From: Bacillota bacterium
GTDB lineage: Bacteria; Bacillota; Sulfobacillia; JAJZYS01; JAJYTV01
DNA length: 64,000 nt
Direction: 5' to 3'
Assembly (NCBI GenBank): GCA_021793645.1
Contig: JAJYSJ010000001.1
Location: forward strand, 294,722 to 358,721
Positions 33,598 to 42,670 of the stretch are shown piece by piece. Under the pieces are notes generated by a model. It did not search any database and was not told the origin of the DNA. It saw only the letters and a program-made list of their open reading frames with translations. Every line of letters starts with the position of its first letter. Position 1 is the first letter of the stretch. A program made the position numbers and the translations under genes.

Positions 33598-34056
33598 ATG
33601 CCAACGACGGAGACATTCGAACACCTGGTGGCCGCACGACCTGACGAGGCACCCAGGATTCGAGAGTTGAGCCGTAAGTTAGCGGACGATCACAAAGAGG
33701 CCCATTACTTCCTGTCCGACAGTGACGGTAAAGGCTTGGAGATCCCCCCCTCCGTGTTTCGAATTCTCGTACGCGCAGTTCGAGATCTCTCTCTGGGCCG
33801 TTCAGTTGCGATTATTCACTACGATCAGCAACTGACAACTCAGCAGGCCGCAGATATCCTGAACGTTTCCCGGCCTCATCTGATCAAGCTCGTAGAGGAC
33901 GGGAAACTCCCTTACCACATGGTGGGTACGCATCGTCGGATTCGAATGGGCGACTTGTTGGCGTTCAAAGAAGCTCGGGACAGTGAGCGGCGTAGTGCGC
34001 TTCGCGAACTTCGGAAGGTGTCTGAGAGTCTCGGGCTTTACAACGGAGAAAAGTGA
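33598..34056 (+). CDS. Excisionase-type HTH antitoxin
   Basis: 152 residues from ATG with GAGAGGGG upstream. The C-terminal HTH reads LTTQQAADILNVSRPHLIKL, then HRRIRMGDLLAF, the pattern of excisionase/MerR-like antitoxins paired with PIN toxins. An N-terminal helical region probably binds the toxin. 3 bp separate it from the PIN gene. TATGAT at 33570 may be the -10 of the promoter. This stretch is visibly more A+T-rich than the core genome. Confidence 0.75.
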   Translation: MPTTETFEHLVAARPDEAPRIRELSRKLADDHKEAHYFLSDSDGKGLEIPPSVFRILVRAVRDLSLGRSVAIIHYDQQLTTQQAADILNVSRPHLIKLVEDGKLPYHMVGTHRRIRMGDLLAFKEARDSERRSALRELRKVSESLGLYNGEK

Positions 34057-34059
34057 CCT

Positions 34060-34647
34060 ATGGCGTTTGTCGCGTTCCTGGACGCCTGCGTTTTGTACCA
34101 AGCGACGTTAAGAGACGTCCTCCTCAGCTTGGCAGAGGAGGACGTCTATCAAGTTAGGTGGAGTCCCCACGTTCTTGACGAAATGGTCAAAAACGTGGGT
34201 GCCAGACTAGGACTTGATCCCAAACAAGCTTTGGCAGGAGCCGAATATGCTAGAAGCATGATGGAACAGGCTTTCCCCGACGCTGCTGTCGAACCCGACG
34301 CTTACGTCCCCTTGGTTCCCGTCATGGCCAATCATCCCAAGGACCGACACGTTTTGGCTGCAGCGATCGTCGCCCGAGCAGACGTCCTGGTTACATCCAA
34401 CATTAAGGATTTCCCCACTGCCGCTTGCCAGCCTTACAACTTGGAAGTGCAACATCCAGACATCTTCCTACAACATCAATTTGGCTTGAATCCCGAACTC
34501 ATAACGATGGTCTTAGTCAGATTGGCGAGTGAGCGCAAACAGCCACCGATGACCGACGTTGAAGACATTCTAACGGCTCTTCAGGTTGAACATCCCAGAT
34601 TCGTTGCCATGGCACGGACTCATATCCGTAAAAGCAAAGACGCCTAG
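34060..34647 (+). CDS. PIN-domain toxin
   Basis: 195 residues. PIN acidic residues: Asp8 in VAFLDACVLY, Glu in VLDEMVKN, Asp in HPKDRHVLAAAI and Asp in TSNIKDF. The fold is a Mg2+-dependent RNase typical of VapC-like toxins; a C-terminal helical extension of about 60 residues is longer than in VapC. Forms a type II toxin-antitoxin pair with the preceding gene. Confidence 0.8.
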   Translation: MAFVAFLDACVLYQATLRDVLLSLAEEDVYQVRWSPHVLDEMVKNVGARLGLDPKQALAGAEYARSMMEQAFPDAAVEPDAYVPLVPVMANHPKDRHVLAAAIVARADVLVTSNIKDFPTAACQPYNLEVQHPDIFLQHQFGLNPELITMVLVRLASERKQPPMTDVEDILTALQVEHPRFVAMARTHIRKSKDA

Positions 34648-34725
34648 ATAGACCGCGGCCGCTCGATCCCGGGCCTCGAACCGACGACCCAGGGCTGAAC
34701 GGCTGCCATGGAAGGATCTTTCGCG

Positions 34726-34765
34726 GTCGAGCACGAATCCCGCATTAGCGGGATTCGTGCTCGAC
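34726..34765 (+). terminator. Very long perfect hairpin after the toxin gene
   Basis: 18-bp perfect arms starting GTCGAGCACG (34726-34743) and 34748-34765 with a four-base loop ATTA. ATCCTGTCTTTTT follows, so it works as a plus-strand terminator. Confidence 0.8.
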
Positions 34766-34955
34766 ATCCTGTCTTTTTGTGTGTCCATTTAAGGCCAGAG
34801 GCTTTTGCTTACCTCAGTGCGGGGTCCAGAAGGCCGCGCTCAGGTTGGGTACAGAACTTGTTCTAACGCACTCCGCCAGTGCCACTGTCGACGATTCCGC
34901 CGCTAACCCTCTCGGCTTATCCCCGTCTGCCTACAACGACGAAGGGAGGATCACC

Positions 34956-35138
34956 ATGGACTCGGAGTGGAAGGTGCCCGTAAAGATCAACGGGCAGCTG
35001 GATCCCGCGATTCCCTCAACAGAAGGGTCTGCAATCAGAGGGCAAAGGTGGCCGGCGAGCGGGCAAAAGTGTCCGCCAGACGCGGGTGGGGCAACGCGAA
35101 ATGGGCCGGAGCCCTGCGGCTTCGCCGTGCGGAACTGA
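34956..35138 (+). CDS. Short ORF, perhaps the 5' remnant of an interrupted gene
   Basis: ATG preceded by AAGGGAGGATC opens MDSEWKVPVKINGQLDPAIP, after which the reading becomes unconvincing near the IS1380 fragment. Good ribosome site, no recognised family. Probably a gene start cut off by the IS insertion. Confidence 0.25.
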   Translation: MDSEWKVPVKINGQLDPAIPSTEGSAIRGQRWPASGQKCPPDAGGATRNGPEPCGFAVRN

Positions 35139-35144
35139 ACCAGG

Positions 35145-35530
35145 TCAACAGGAGATGGCTTGAAGTCGTCGTCGCATGCGCTCGAATTGGCCATCGCGGC
35201 GGTACTGGCAGGCGAGGCGCAACGTCCATCCCCTGGCGTGGCGGACGAGGATGGCCGGGACGTGCAGTGTCCACTGGCGCAGCAGGCGGATGGTCTGCAG
35301 CGGTGCACTGCGCAGAGAGCAGAGGTCCTGATGGAAGGCGAGGGTGAGGTTGTAGGCGAGGAGCTTGATGAGGAGATCGGCGTAATTGCCATTCCAGGTG
35401 CGGCTGCTGAACTGGTCGATGCCAAAGCCGTCCTTGGCTTCGCGGATCAGGTTCTCCATGGCGCAGCGCTGGTTTGTAGAAGTGATAGACATCCTCGGGG
35501 TCAGCGGTGAGCAGAGCTAACGGTAAACCT
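35145..35530 (-). pseudogene. IS1380-family transposase, C-terminal fragment
   Basis: TNQRCAMENLIREAKDGFG, WNGNYADLLIKLLAYNL and LLRQWTLHVPAILVRHARG are typical of the C-terminus of IS1380 transposases. The upstream continuation LLTADPEDVYHFY lies in another frame, so it is both truncated and frameshifted near 35.48 kb. Confidence 0.7.
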
Positions 35531-35718
35531 GCGTCAGCATGAGGGCGCCATTTCTTTTGCGGATATCGTCCAGCCCGTGCGCCCCTCGGCGCTTCGCCTT
35601 GTCAAGTCCCTCCAAACCATACCCATGTAGGCAAAGGAGGCGACTGGCTATTAACCCAGAATAGGACGATTCGTTGTATCCGCTCTGTGAGCAATTTTTG
35701 CGGGAAGCAGGTAATGCT

Positions 35719-36732
35719 GTGGGTGCAAGCGTGAGGGCCGGTTGGCCCCTTCGTCTCCTTGCGCCGTCGATCGGACTCTTGGCCTTGGCCTTGGCCGGCT
35801 GTGGTAGCGTCGTCGGGACCTCCACGCTCGGTCCTGCCTTAACCATCGATAACCCAACGCACTCCAAGGCCAACGGATCCCCGATCTCCCTGAGGGAGTT
35901 TCCGGCTGGGCCGTACCACGCGCTTATGCCCCAAGGGCAGCGCATGTACACCCTGCACTACTGGAGCCGCGGGCTAGACCTGCAAGGATACCTCGACGTG
36001 CCGCCGGGTAAAGGACCCTTCCCTGTCCTCGTGTACCTGCATGGAGGCGACCCTACTCCTGAACCAGCCCACTGGACCGGTGCCCCCGTCTATAATCCGA
36101 AGGCTGCCGCGGAGTCAGCGAATGCGCATTCCATCGTCTTCATACCGAACTATGGCGGATACGGACCAAGCCACGGCAACATCTGCAGCCCCTACGACTG
36201 CGTCCTTGACGTTGAGAACGGGCTCAAGGCCCTCTCGCATCTGGGTGGTCTCTACGTAAAGGCGGACGCGACCTATCCCTTCGGGTTCTCCATCGGCGGG
36301 TACGTTGCGATGGCGCTCGCTGAGCACGACCCCCAGGTGCGGGCGTTGGTGCTCGACAGTCCTTGGCCGGGTGCTCTCGCGTTCGAGGCTTGGGCGCAAC
36401 AAACCCACTTGTCCAGGATGGATGCCGCCGACCTAAGTTTTTGGGGAATGGTGAAGTCCGCCTTCGGACCAAACCTGCAGTCAGTCCTGTACCAGGAAAA
36501 CTCGGTGCAGTTCAATAAGATGCACGTGCCGATCCTCATCATCGCCGGCACGAAGGACAACACGATCCCGCCATCGCTCGCCCGGTTCCTCTATGATCGC
36601 CTGCACGCCAGTGGTGTGGAGGTCAAACTGCAGTTCGTTCCCGGAGGGCACGCTCCCATCACGCTCCACGTATATCAATTGGTGCAGAAGTGGCTGCTTC
36701 CGCAAGGATTTCATCTATATATATCGACATGA
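35719..36732 (+). CDS. Extracytoplasmic lipoprotein of the alpha/beta-hydrolase fold
   Basis: About 337 residues from GTG (a TTG 15 codons earlier is possible). Lipobox LALAGC with Cys28. Hydrolase residues: oxyanion-type LVYLHGGD, nucleophile Ser191 in FGFSIGGY, Asp280 in AGTKDNTIP and His311 in PGGHAPI. This is the S9/dienelactone-hydrolase-like arrangement. Probably a membrane-anchored peptidase or esterase; substrate unknown. It stands between transposon remnants. Confidence 0.8.
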   Translation: MGASVRAGWPLRLLAPSIGLLALALAGCGSVVGTSTLGPALTIDNPTHSKANGSPISLREFPAGPYHALMPQGQRMYTLHYWSRGLDLQGYLDVPPGKGPFPVLVYLHGGDPTPEPAHWTGAPVYNPKAAAESANAHSIVFIPNYGGYGPSHGNICSPYDCVLDVENGLKALSHLGGLYVKADATYPFGFSIGGYVAMALAEHDPQVRALVLDSPWPGALAFEAWAQQTHLSRMDAADLSFWGMVKSAFGPNLQSVLYQENSVQFNKMHVPILIIAGTKDNTIPPSLARFLYDRLHASGVEVKLQFVPGGHAPITLHVYQLVQKWLLPQGFHLYIST

Positions 36733-36953
36733 ACGGTCTGGGCTGTTCAGGGCGCGTCCACCAAATGCACGCGCGACAGTTCACGACTGCCTCCTCCCAA
36801 TCCCGCGTTACGTGAAGCATGTTCACATACCTTGCTCCTACGTTGTCGAGTTTCTTGGTTGAACCTTGGCCTACAGGGACATGATGGACCGCCGAACAGC
36901 CAGCCTCGGCATGGGTCGGTAGTCGTGGTGATCAAGGGCCAAAACGGTGATCT
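36733..36953. other. Non-coding spacer after the hydrolase gene
   Basis: No convincing frame, hairpin or known RNA seen in this 221-bp stretch. Confidence 0.4.
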
Positions 36954-37291
36954 CTATGTGCAGACGGGATCACGCCAGCAACCCTGCCGATTATTGCCGA
37001 TGACGAGGCCTTCCACCGGGTTCTCGCGCAGGATGCTCTCCGCCAGCAGCCAGTGGGAGAAGCTGCGTACGACGCTCATCTTGTGGTTCACGGATGCGGG
37101 GGCGTAGTCGCGCGCCGTGAGCCTTCTTCTATAGCGCGTACGTCGCGCGCCGCGAGCTCCGAAAGCCCGAGCCCCTGGCGGCCAATGTGTGCGAGGAAGT
37201 CGTGCGCGTCGCTGCCGTACGCCTTTAAGGTCTTTGGGCTCTTGCCCTCGGCTTTCAGGTACCCGAGGTAACGCCCTAGGATCTCCTGCAC
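36954..37291 (-). pseudogene. Tyrosine recombinase, N-terminal domain remnant
   Basis: From a GTG behind GAAGGAGG the frame reads VQEILGRYLGYLKAEGKSPK and TLKAYGSDAHDFLAHIG, a SAM-like core-binding domain. After a frameshift near 37.12 kb it goes on with LTARDYAPASVNHKMSVVRS and FSHWLLAESILRENPVEGL, then stops. The catalytic domain is missing. It lies about 140 bp from the right flanking repeat, as expected for an island integrase. Confidence 0.7.
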
Positions 37292-37431
37292 GGAAAACGC
37301 CTCCTTCCCTGCGGTAGGATGCGCGGGTGTCGGTTTTCCCGGCTTAGGAGTCTGCGATGCGGCTTGGGGACAGCCCCTAGCTCGGCTTTTGCTGCTTGCT
37401 CGCACCACTATATGAGTTAGTGTTTCCAGCC

Positions 37432-37493
37432 CGTTTGTTATTGCTACGAACGGGCTTCCTCCGTGCGCCTCGTTATCTGGCAGTTTGCCCAGA
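37432..37493 (+). repeat. Right copy of island-flanking repeat
   Basis: GTTTCCAGCCCG, TTGTTATTGCTACG, AACGGGCTTC, then CCTCGTTATCTGG and TTTGCCCAGA match the sequence that follows rnpB (18494-18552 joined to 20042-20053) in the same orientation, with a few substitutions and one indel. Confidence 0.65.
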
Positions 37494-37545
37494 TCGCACT
37501 CGGCCGGTCGCGCTTGCGGGGGCCGAGAGATGATGTTGAGCATCG

Positions 37546-37742
37546 CTATTTTAAATCATGCTCGGACAGTCCGGCTTGTTGCAGGATGTTGCGCAGGGTG
37601 CCGCGCGCCAGATCTCTGCCCGTATGCACAGGCACCGTCACCTTGCGCCCGTCCGGCCTTCCAGACGGACATGACTGCCCCGTTGCCGCAGGACCTTGAA
37701 ACCTCGGCGCTGGAGAGCATCAACTACGGCACGTCCGGTCAA
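37546..37742 (-). pseudogene. hicA: HicA-like toxin gene with a frameshift
   Basis: From a TTG overlapping the hicB stop, the frame reads LTGRAVVDALQRRGFKVLRQ then RGSHVRLE (the catalytic His of the dsRBD-like fold). One base shift later the next frame gives PDGRKVTVPVHTGRDLARGT and LRNILQQAGLSEHD, then a stop. Both halves match HicA closely, and the length of 197 bp is not a multiple of three. So the mRNA interferase is disrupted. Confidence 0.75.
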
Positions 37743-37963
37743 GCCGGGACCTCGACCGTCACCGTCTCGATGCGGGTATCCTCCGCGGGGATCGGTTCTC
37801 CTCGTTCTGCCATGTCCTCGACATTGAGGAGGATGGCCTCGCGAGCGTTCTCGATGGCCTCTTCAACTGTGGCCCCGAAAGTGAAACAACCAGGAATTGC
37901 GGGCACAGACACGTTCCACGCTTTGTCCTCTGCGTCCCAGTCGAGTACGACGCGGTACGACAC
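37739..37963 (-). CDS. hicB: HicB-family antitoxin
   Basis: 74 residues from GTG behind GGGGAGGA. VVLDWDAEDKAWNVSVPAIP followed by GCFTFGATVEEAIENAREAI is the partially degraded RNase H-like HicB fold; no C-terminal DNA-binding domain is present. It precedes the broken hicA with a 4-bp overlap. The order hicB-hicA is common for the YcfA-type pair. Confidence 0.85.
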   Translation of the reverse strand: MSYRVVLDWDAEDKAWNVSVPAIPGCFTFGATVEEAIENAREAILLNVEDMAERGEPIPAEDTRIETVTVEVPA

Positions 37964-37989
37964 GGAGCATCCTCCCCACCTGGATCGTT

Positions 37990-38336
37990 GAGATCATTAT
38001 TTGCGATGTCGAGTCACGCCCGCCGTTGATGAATCTGTCTCGTGCCAACGCTTCTCCACAGCGGTCGCTCGTCTCCCGCAACACGGACGCGTGGCAAGCT
38101 GTCGAACCCGAGGCTTGGCCGCGTTCCTCAGGCACTTCGGGCGGTGCGTGGGGGCAACCCACGTCAAGCCCAGCGTCCCTATCCCCAGACGAGGTGGAGC
38201 AGTTGACCCGGGGAAGCACCGACTCCCCGACCCTGCACGGTCGCTTCGAGGTGCCGCTCAGGGAACTCGTTGCCTGGCTCGCGGAGGGGCTACAGGGCGT
38301 CCCCACGGCGGCGACCGGGGCTATTGCGCGCACCGA
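37990..38336. other. Spacer without a recognised gene
   Basis: A plus-strand frame is open here (residue run SLSPDEVEQLTRG near 38.18 kb), but it has no clear start or known family. It ends in IS21-type end repeats. I see nothing further to annotate. Confidence 0.3.
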
Positions 38337-38420
38337 TAATGTTTGGCCACCCATTCCGATAAAGGTCGGCCACGGTTCCGAAAAAGATTAGGCCAGCATT
38401 CCGAAAAAGTTTGGCCACCC
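38337..38420 (+). repeat. IS21-type terminal repeats
   Basis: Four GGCCA units about 22 bases apart, alternating with ATTCCGA(A)AAAG or TTCCGAAAAAG (TTGGCCACCCATTCCG, CGGCCACGGTTCCG, AGGCCAGCATTCCG, TTGGCCACCC). These are the multiple transposase-binding repeats at the left end of IS21-family elements, just ahead of istA. Confidence 0.7.
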
Positions 38421-38543
38421 GAGAGGGTAGGAAAGGTCGAGGAGCCACTCAACTCCAGGAGGCCCAGGCGCGGCACTGAACTCGCAGGTTGACAAGACAA
38501 GCGAGGACGGTGAGCGTTCTTGGCCCGAGGAAGGCGGCTCCCA

Positions 38544-39326
38544 ATGCATCAGATTCGCGAGGTTCTGCGTCTACTCCTGGATCTGGGACTTACTCAGCGA
38601 CAGACGAGGAGCATGGGCGTGGCACGCGGCACGGTGAGCGACATCGTGCAGCGTGCCCACGCCGCCGGCGTCACCTGGCCGGTGCCGCCGGAACTGACCG
38701 ACAGCGCACTTGAGAAGCTGCTGTTCCCCGGTCCAAGGCCAGGACGCCCCGCGCTACCCGACCCGGACTTTAGCTGGATGCGCCATGAGCTGCTCAAGGA
38801 CAAAGCCCAGCATCCCGAGGATGGGCTGCAGTACTCGCAATTCTGTCGCCGCTACCGGGAATGGGAAGGACGTCTCGACATCGTGCTGCGGATCCAGCAT
38901 GTGGCCGGCGATAAGGTGTTCGTCGACTTCGCCGGGCGCAAGGAGCGCATCGTCGATCCGAAGACGGGAGAGGTATGGTACGTCCCGCTCTTCGTCGGCA
39001 CCTTGGGGGTGTCGAACTACGTCTACGCCGAACTCTTGCGGGACGAGACCGAGGCCTCCGTGTGTATGGCGCACGCCCGCATGTTCGCCTTCTTCGAGGG
39101 AGTTACGGCGCTGATCGTGCCCGACAACATGAAGACGGCGGTGCAGAAATCCTCCCGTTACGAGCCGGAGCTGAGCCGCGCCTTCGCTGCGATGGCCGCG
39201 CACTTTGGCTGCGCCGTCCTGCCTACGCGGGTGCGCAAGCCACGGGATTATGCCGAGGAAAGAATTATTCCGATCAGCCGACGAGCGCCAGACCGGTCCT
39301 CGGTTGTGAAGAAAACCTCGGGATAA
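38544..39326 (+). pseudogene. istA: IS21-family transposase IstA, truncated
   Basis: ATG behind GAGGAAGG. The N-terminal HTH (IREVLRLLLDLGLTQRQTRS) and the start of the DDE domain (VFVDFAGRKERIV, IVPDNMKTAV) are present. After about residue 234 (RVRKPRD) the sequence leaves the family and stops at 39326, so roughly half of IstA and all of IstB are missing. Confidence 0.78.
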
Positions 39327-39396
39327 CCGAGGTCGTACTATTGGCGGGTTCTGGCCCAGGACACCTCCATACTTAGGGCACGCGGCAGAAAGCCGA

Positions 39397-39720
39397 ATGA
39401 GGATGGGGGCGAGACGTCATGGGACCAGTAACGGAGTAACGCTCAGCGCGTTGATTGCGCAGACACGGGCGGTCGTCGATCCACTTGGTTACAGCTCGTC
39501 GACACGGGAGCAGCATGAGTATGTTTGGCGGCAACTCCTGACGCACTTTGCGGACCACGGAACTATTATCTTCGCGACGGGACTGGCCGAGCAGTATGTT
39601 CAGGAGATTCGGCAACAGTACGAGAGCGATGCGATCAAACCCTGGAAGTTCAGGCTGGTTCGCAAGGCCGTGACACTGGTGGTCCAATGTAGAGCAACTT
39701 ACCTCGGCGGTGTTTCTTGA
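39397..39720 (+). pseudogene. Tyrosine integrase, N-terminal domain only
   Basis: 107 codons: GYSSSTREQHEYVWRQLLTH, then FADHGTIIFATGLAEQYVQE. This matches a phage-integrase SAM-like N-terminal domain. The catalytic domain is absent; the frame ends where a YdcF-like remnant starts. Confidence 0.5.
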
Positions 39721-40270
39721 CACTCTCTCCCCACGGCCGTGCGATGTGTTGTTTGTCTTTGGCGGGACCCACCCTGGACACTGGCAGGCCGCCGTCCGTG
39801 CCTATCACTCGGGATACTGCTCCCGCATCGTCGTGACTGGGGGTAACCCCGGTGGGGCAAAAGCATCCATCCTGGTCTGCCGGGGACGCGCCCGAATCGC
39901 ACGTCATAGTTCAGCATCTTATCGCGAGCGGTGTACCGAAGTCCGTAATCTCGTGGGAAGACCAGTCGCGCAACTCCCTAGAGAACGTGCTCTACGCCTT
40001 GCGAGTGTTTGGTCCTACTGCCGTCCAAAGCATGAGGTTTGTCGCCAAGAGCCACTGCGCCGGCCGACAGGTGGCCACCTTAATGAAGTTCTTCCCCCGC
40101 CGTATCAACTATGTTCCATCACCTTTGACGCCGAATATCAGGGCGCCGTCATCAGCCGAAGCCTGTGGGCCGATACCCCTATAGGCAGGACACGGGTATG
40201 GGGGGAGTACCTGCGCACGCGAGTCTACGGTGCGCGCGGTGACATTGCAGACGTGGTACCGAGAACAACC
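39707..40270 (+). pseudogene. YdcF/DUF218-family protein, frameshifted
   Basis: Three pieces in two frames fit one DUF218 protein. The first is CDVLFVFGGTHPGHWQAAV and IVVTGGNPG; then, after a shift near 39.85 kb, VIVQHLIASGVPKSVISWED with SRNSLENVLYALRVFG and MRFVAKSHCAGRQ; then back near 40.12 kb with FDAEYQGAVISRSLWADTP. The active-site-like E..S.NT.EN and SH..R elements are visible. Two frameshifts make it non-functional. Confidence 0.65.
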
Positions 40271-40436
40271 TTGAGGAGTACGTTGACCCATATCTTTCCT
40301 TGACAGATCCCAAGGCTTGAGGTCCTCCGCAGTTTCGGCGACTCCGTTCACGCATAAGTGGAATTGGGACGCTTTTTGAGTGAGCACCCGGAGCACAGCT
40401 ACGTCGTGGCGACGCACTTACTGGTGCTCATCGACG

Positions 40437-41567
40437 TCACGCCGCGCGGCCCCCTGCGCGGATGTGCACCGTCACCTCGACGGCTACCGGCAGGCGTGCG
40501 AACGATGCGATCCAGTTCTCCGTCGCCCGCGGGCTGCGCTCGCGAAGCCGCTCCCCGAAGCCGACCACGTCGCTGCCTGCCGCTTGCAGGTCACGGATGG
40601 TGGATTGCACGTCGGAAAGCGCGGTCTGGGCGGCGACGCTCTCGAGCCCGCGCAGGTCTTCCATCGAGAGGTTCACGCGGTAGCCTTCCTGCACCTGGGT
40701 GCTCAGCACAAGGCGCAGATGGGCAATCCCCTGCTGGTCGACCGACTGCTGCACGCTCGTGCTCTGTACGTGCAGGCTGAGGGGCGCGCCGCTCCCCGGC
40801 GCCGCGGTGGTGATGTCTTGGTAGCCGGCCACATGCAGGATCCAGCTGAGGCCAGCCGTCTGCGAGCGCCCGAGGGCGCCGGTCATCCGGTCGCCCTGGA
40901 ACACCGCAGTGCCGACCGAGGCGAAGTGGCCCTTGTCCAAAGTGAGCAACGGAGCCCACGGGTCCTGCACCTTCGCGTAGGAAAGCGCGAGGAAGCGCCA
41001 GAACGGGATGGGAACGCTCCCAGCTGCGGCAGCTCTCGCAGTCGACATGTACTGGTAGAGGCGGAACGCGGTGCCGCTGGGGCCGCCGGCCTCCAGCATC
41101 TCGGACGCCTTGCCCCGCACCACGATGATCTGCGCGAGCTGCGAGAACTCCGGCTTGCGCCAAAGGTAGTCGAGGTAGGGCGCTACCCCCTCGCGCGCGA
41201 GATCCTCCGAGACGAGGATGATCTCGGTCACGCCAAAATTGAACTGGCGGTCGGTGCGGGCCTGGATGGCCGCCACCGCGTCGGCGATGCCCGTCCCCTT
41301 GGCACTGCGGTTTGCCAGCAGCACGCTGGCTCCTCCACCACCACCTCCACCGGTGGAAGCCTGTGCCGGCTCCCCTCCGTGGTACCACTGGAGCATGACT
41401 TGCACCGTCCCAGGCTCCTCGCCTCGATCGATGGCGACGCCAGTGACCATGGCGCGTTCGTCGATCGAACGGAGCTGTCCGCACCCTGCAAGAAGGGGCA
41501 TGAGACCTGCAACGAGCAGCATGAACGCGACGCTGGCCGCCCCCTTAGCCGTCACGTGCGCGCTCAT
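40437..41567 (-). CDS. gerAC: Spore germination lipoprotein, Ger(x)C family (second operon)
   Basis: 376 residues. Lipoprotein signal with LMPLLAGC, then the family's SIDERAMVTGVAIDRGEEPG opening and a poly-Gly loop (STGGGGGGGAS). The C-terminal domain ends with RLPVAVEVTVHIR, like the other GerC in the window. The ATG overlaps the gerB stop (ATGA). The same frame runs on upstream to 42767 as a shadow inside gerB. Last gene of the operon. Confidence 0.9.
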   Translation of the reverse strand: MSAHVTAKGAASVAFMLLVAGLMPLLAGCGQLRSIDERAMVTGVAIDRGEEPGTVQVMLQWYHGGEPAQASTGGGGGGGASVLLANRSAKGTGIADAVAAIQARTDRQFNFGVTEIILVSEDLAREGVAPYLDYLWRKPEFSQLAQIIVVRGKASEMLEAGGPSGTAFRLYQYMSTARAAAAGSVPIPFWRFLALSYAKVQDPWAPLLTLDKGHFASVGTAVFQGDRMTGALGRSQTAGLSWILHVAGYQDITTAAPGSGAPLSLHVQSTSVQQSVDQQGIAHLRLVLSTQVQEGYRVNLSMEDLRGLESVAAQTALSDVQSTIRDLQAAGSDVVGFGERLRERSPRATENWIASFARLPVAVEVTVHIRAGGRAA

Positions 41568-42670
41568 CGCTCCTCCACGCCCCGCCGGCCCGGATAGCGC
41601 GATCTCCTGCGAAGGCGCATCCAGAGCAGCGCCGGGACAGCGATGCCGAGCACGACGACCGCGTCGTTCCAGAGGCTGAAGAGCAGCGATACGGCCTCGG
41701 AGGACAAGGTGGCCGAAGCGACAAGCGCACCGCAAAGACCGGTGCCAACTACAAGCGACATCCACGGAAGGCGGGCCAAGAGGCCCTTCCATAGCCACGC
41801 GGCGAGCCACGTGTACGTGGCGAAGACGACAAACACGATCGCATGCCAGAAGATCAACAGCAGAACCGTGCCGTGCGTCGGGATCCACTGCCAGCCGGTG
41901 GTGCCGACCGCGGACACGAACGGGAAGCGGTCCATCCCCGCGAAGGTGGCGCCGAAGACGGCGACGGGCAGCGCACAGCTCAGCGTGATCACCACGGCGG
42001 CGATCAGCGTCCCCGCATGCAGTGATGCGCTGCTCGGAAGCGCATGCGCGAAGGCTCCCAGCAGGAGGACCAGGAGAAACCCGCGGGCTGTCCCCAGGGC
42101 AGCGAGCACAGGGGCGCTCCCCATGGCGTTCCAGGGGATCCCCAGAGGGAGCAGTCGGCCGAAGCCGGCGTTCGAGAACGCGAGGATGTTGATGATCACC
42201 AGTCCCAGGATGATCAGCGGAGCCAGCACCTCGGCGCTTCGAGCGATGACCTCCGGTCCGAAGTACGCCGCAAACGTGCCGACGGCGGCGATCAAGAGCG
42301 CGGGGTACATCGTCGGAAGCAGCGGCAAGTCGTGTCCCGCGACAACGGCGACGAACCCATGCAAGTTGACCCCTGCACCGACGGTGAACAAGAGGGCGAG
42401 CAGCGCAAGGTACACCCTGGACAACACGGGGCCGAAGGCAGTGGCAACGACCTCGCCCAGCGGGCGGTCCGGGAACTGCCGCACCACGGCAGCCGCGAAG
42501 CCCATCCCGAGGAGCCCTCCGAGGAGCGACACGACGCCCGTTGCCCAGGCGTCGTGCCCCAAGAGCGGGATGACGAGACCGGGCAGCACGAGCGGGGTCA
42601 CGCACACGCTGAGAAGGGTCGCGAGTAGCCAGAGCTGTCTTGAGGAGACGCGGTAGACGCGGCTGCTCAA
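41564..42670 (-). CDS. gerAB: Spore germination permease, GerAB family (second operon)
   Basis: 368 residues from a TTG that overlaps the gerA stop (TTGA). The frame is open to 42760, but the overlap and standard length favour the TTG. About ten membrane helices; VSSRQLWLLATLLSVCVT and GPVLSRVYLALLALLFTVGA show the usual GerB pattern. Quite different in sequence from the gerB at 2.8-4.0 kb, so a different germinant is likely. Confidence 0.88.
   Translation of the reverse strand: MSSRVYRVSSRQLWLLATLLSVCVTPLVLPGLVIPLLGHDAWATGVVSLLGGLLGMGFAAAVVRQFPDRPLGEVVATAFGPVLSRVYLALLALLFTVGAGVNLHGFVAVVAGHDLPLLPTMYPALLIAAVGTFAAYFGPEVIARSAEVLAPLIILGLVIINILAFSNAGFGRLLPLGIPWNAMGSAPVLAALGTARGFLLVLLLGAFAHALPSSASLHAGTLIAAVVITLSCALPVAVFGATFAGMDRFPFVSAVGTTGWQWIPTHGTVLLLIFWHAIVFVVFATYTWLAAWLWKGLLARLPWMSLVVGTGLCGALVASATLSSEAVSLLFSLWNDAVVVLGIAVPALLWMRLRRRSRYPGRRGVEER

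Noticed and set aside
34931..35425. 164-codon minus-strand frame, Ser/Pro-rich
   Set aside because: Overlaps the IS1380 fragment in another frame, lacks a ribosome site and has a shadow-like composition.
38337..38420. Regular GGCCA repeats considered as a CRISPR array
   Set aside because: Units are only about 22 bp apart, without unique spacers, and lie exactly at the left end of an IS21-type transposase gene.
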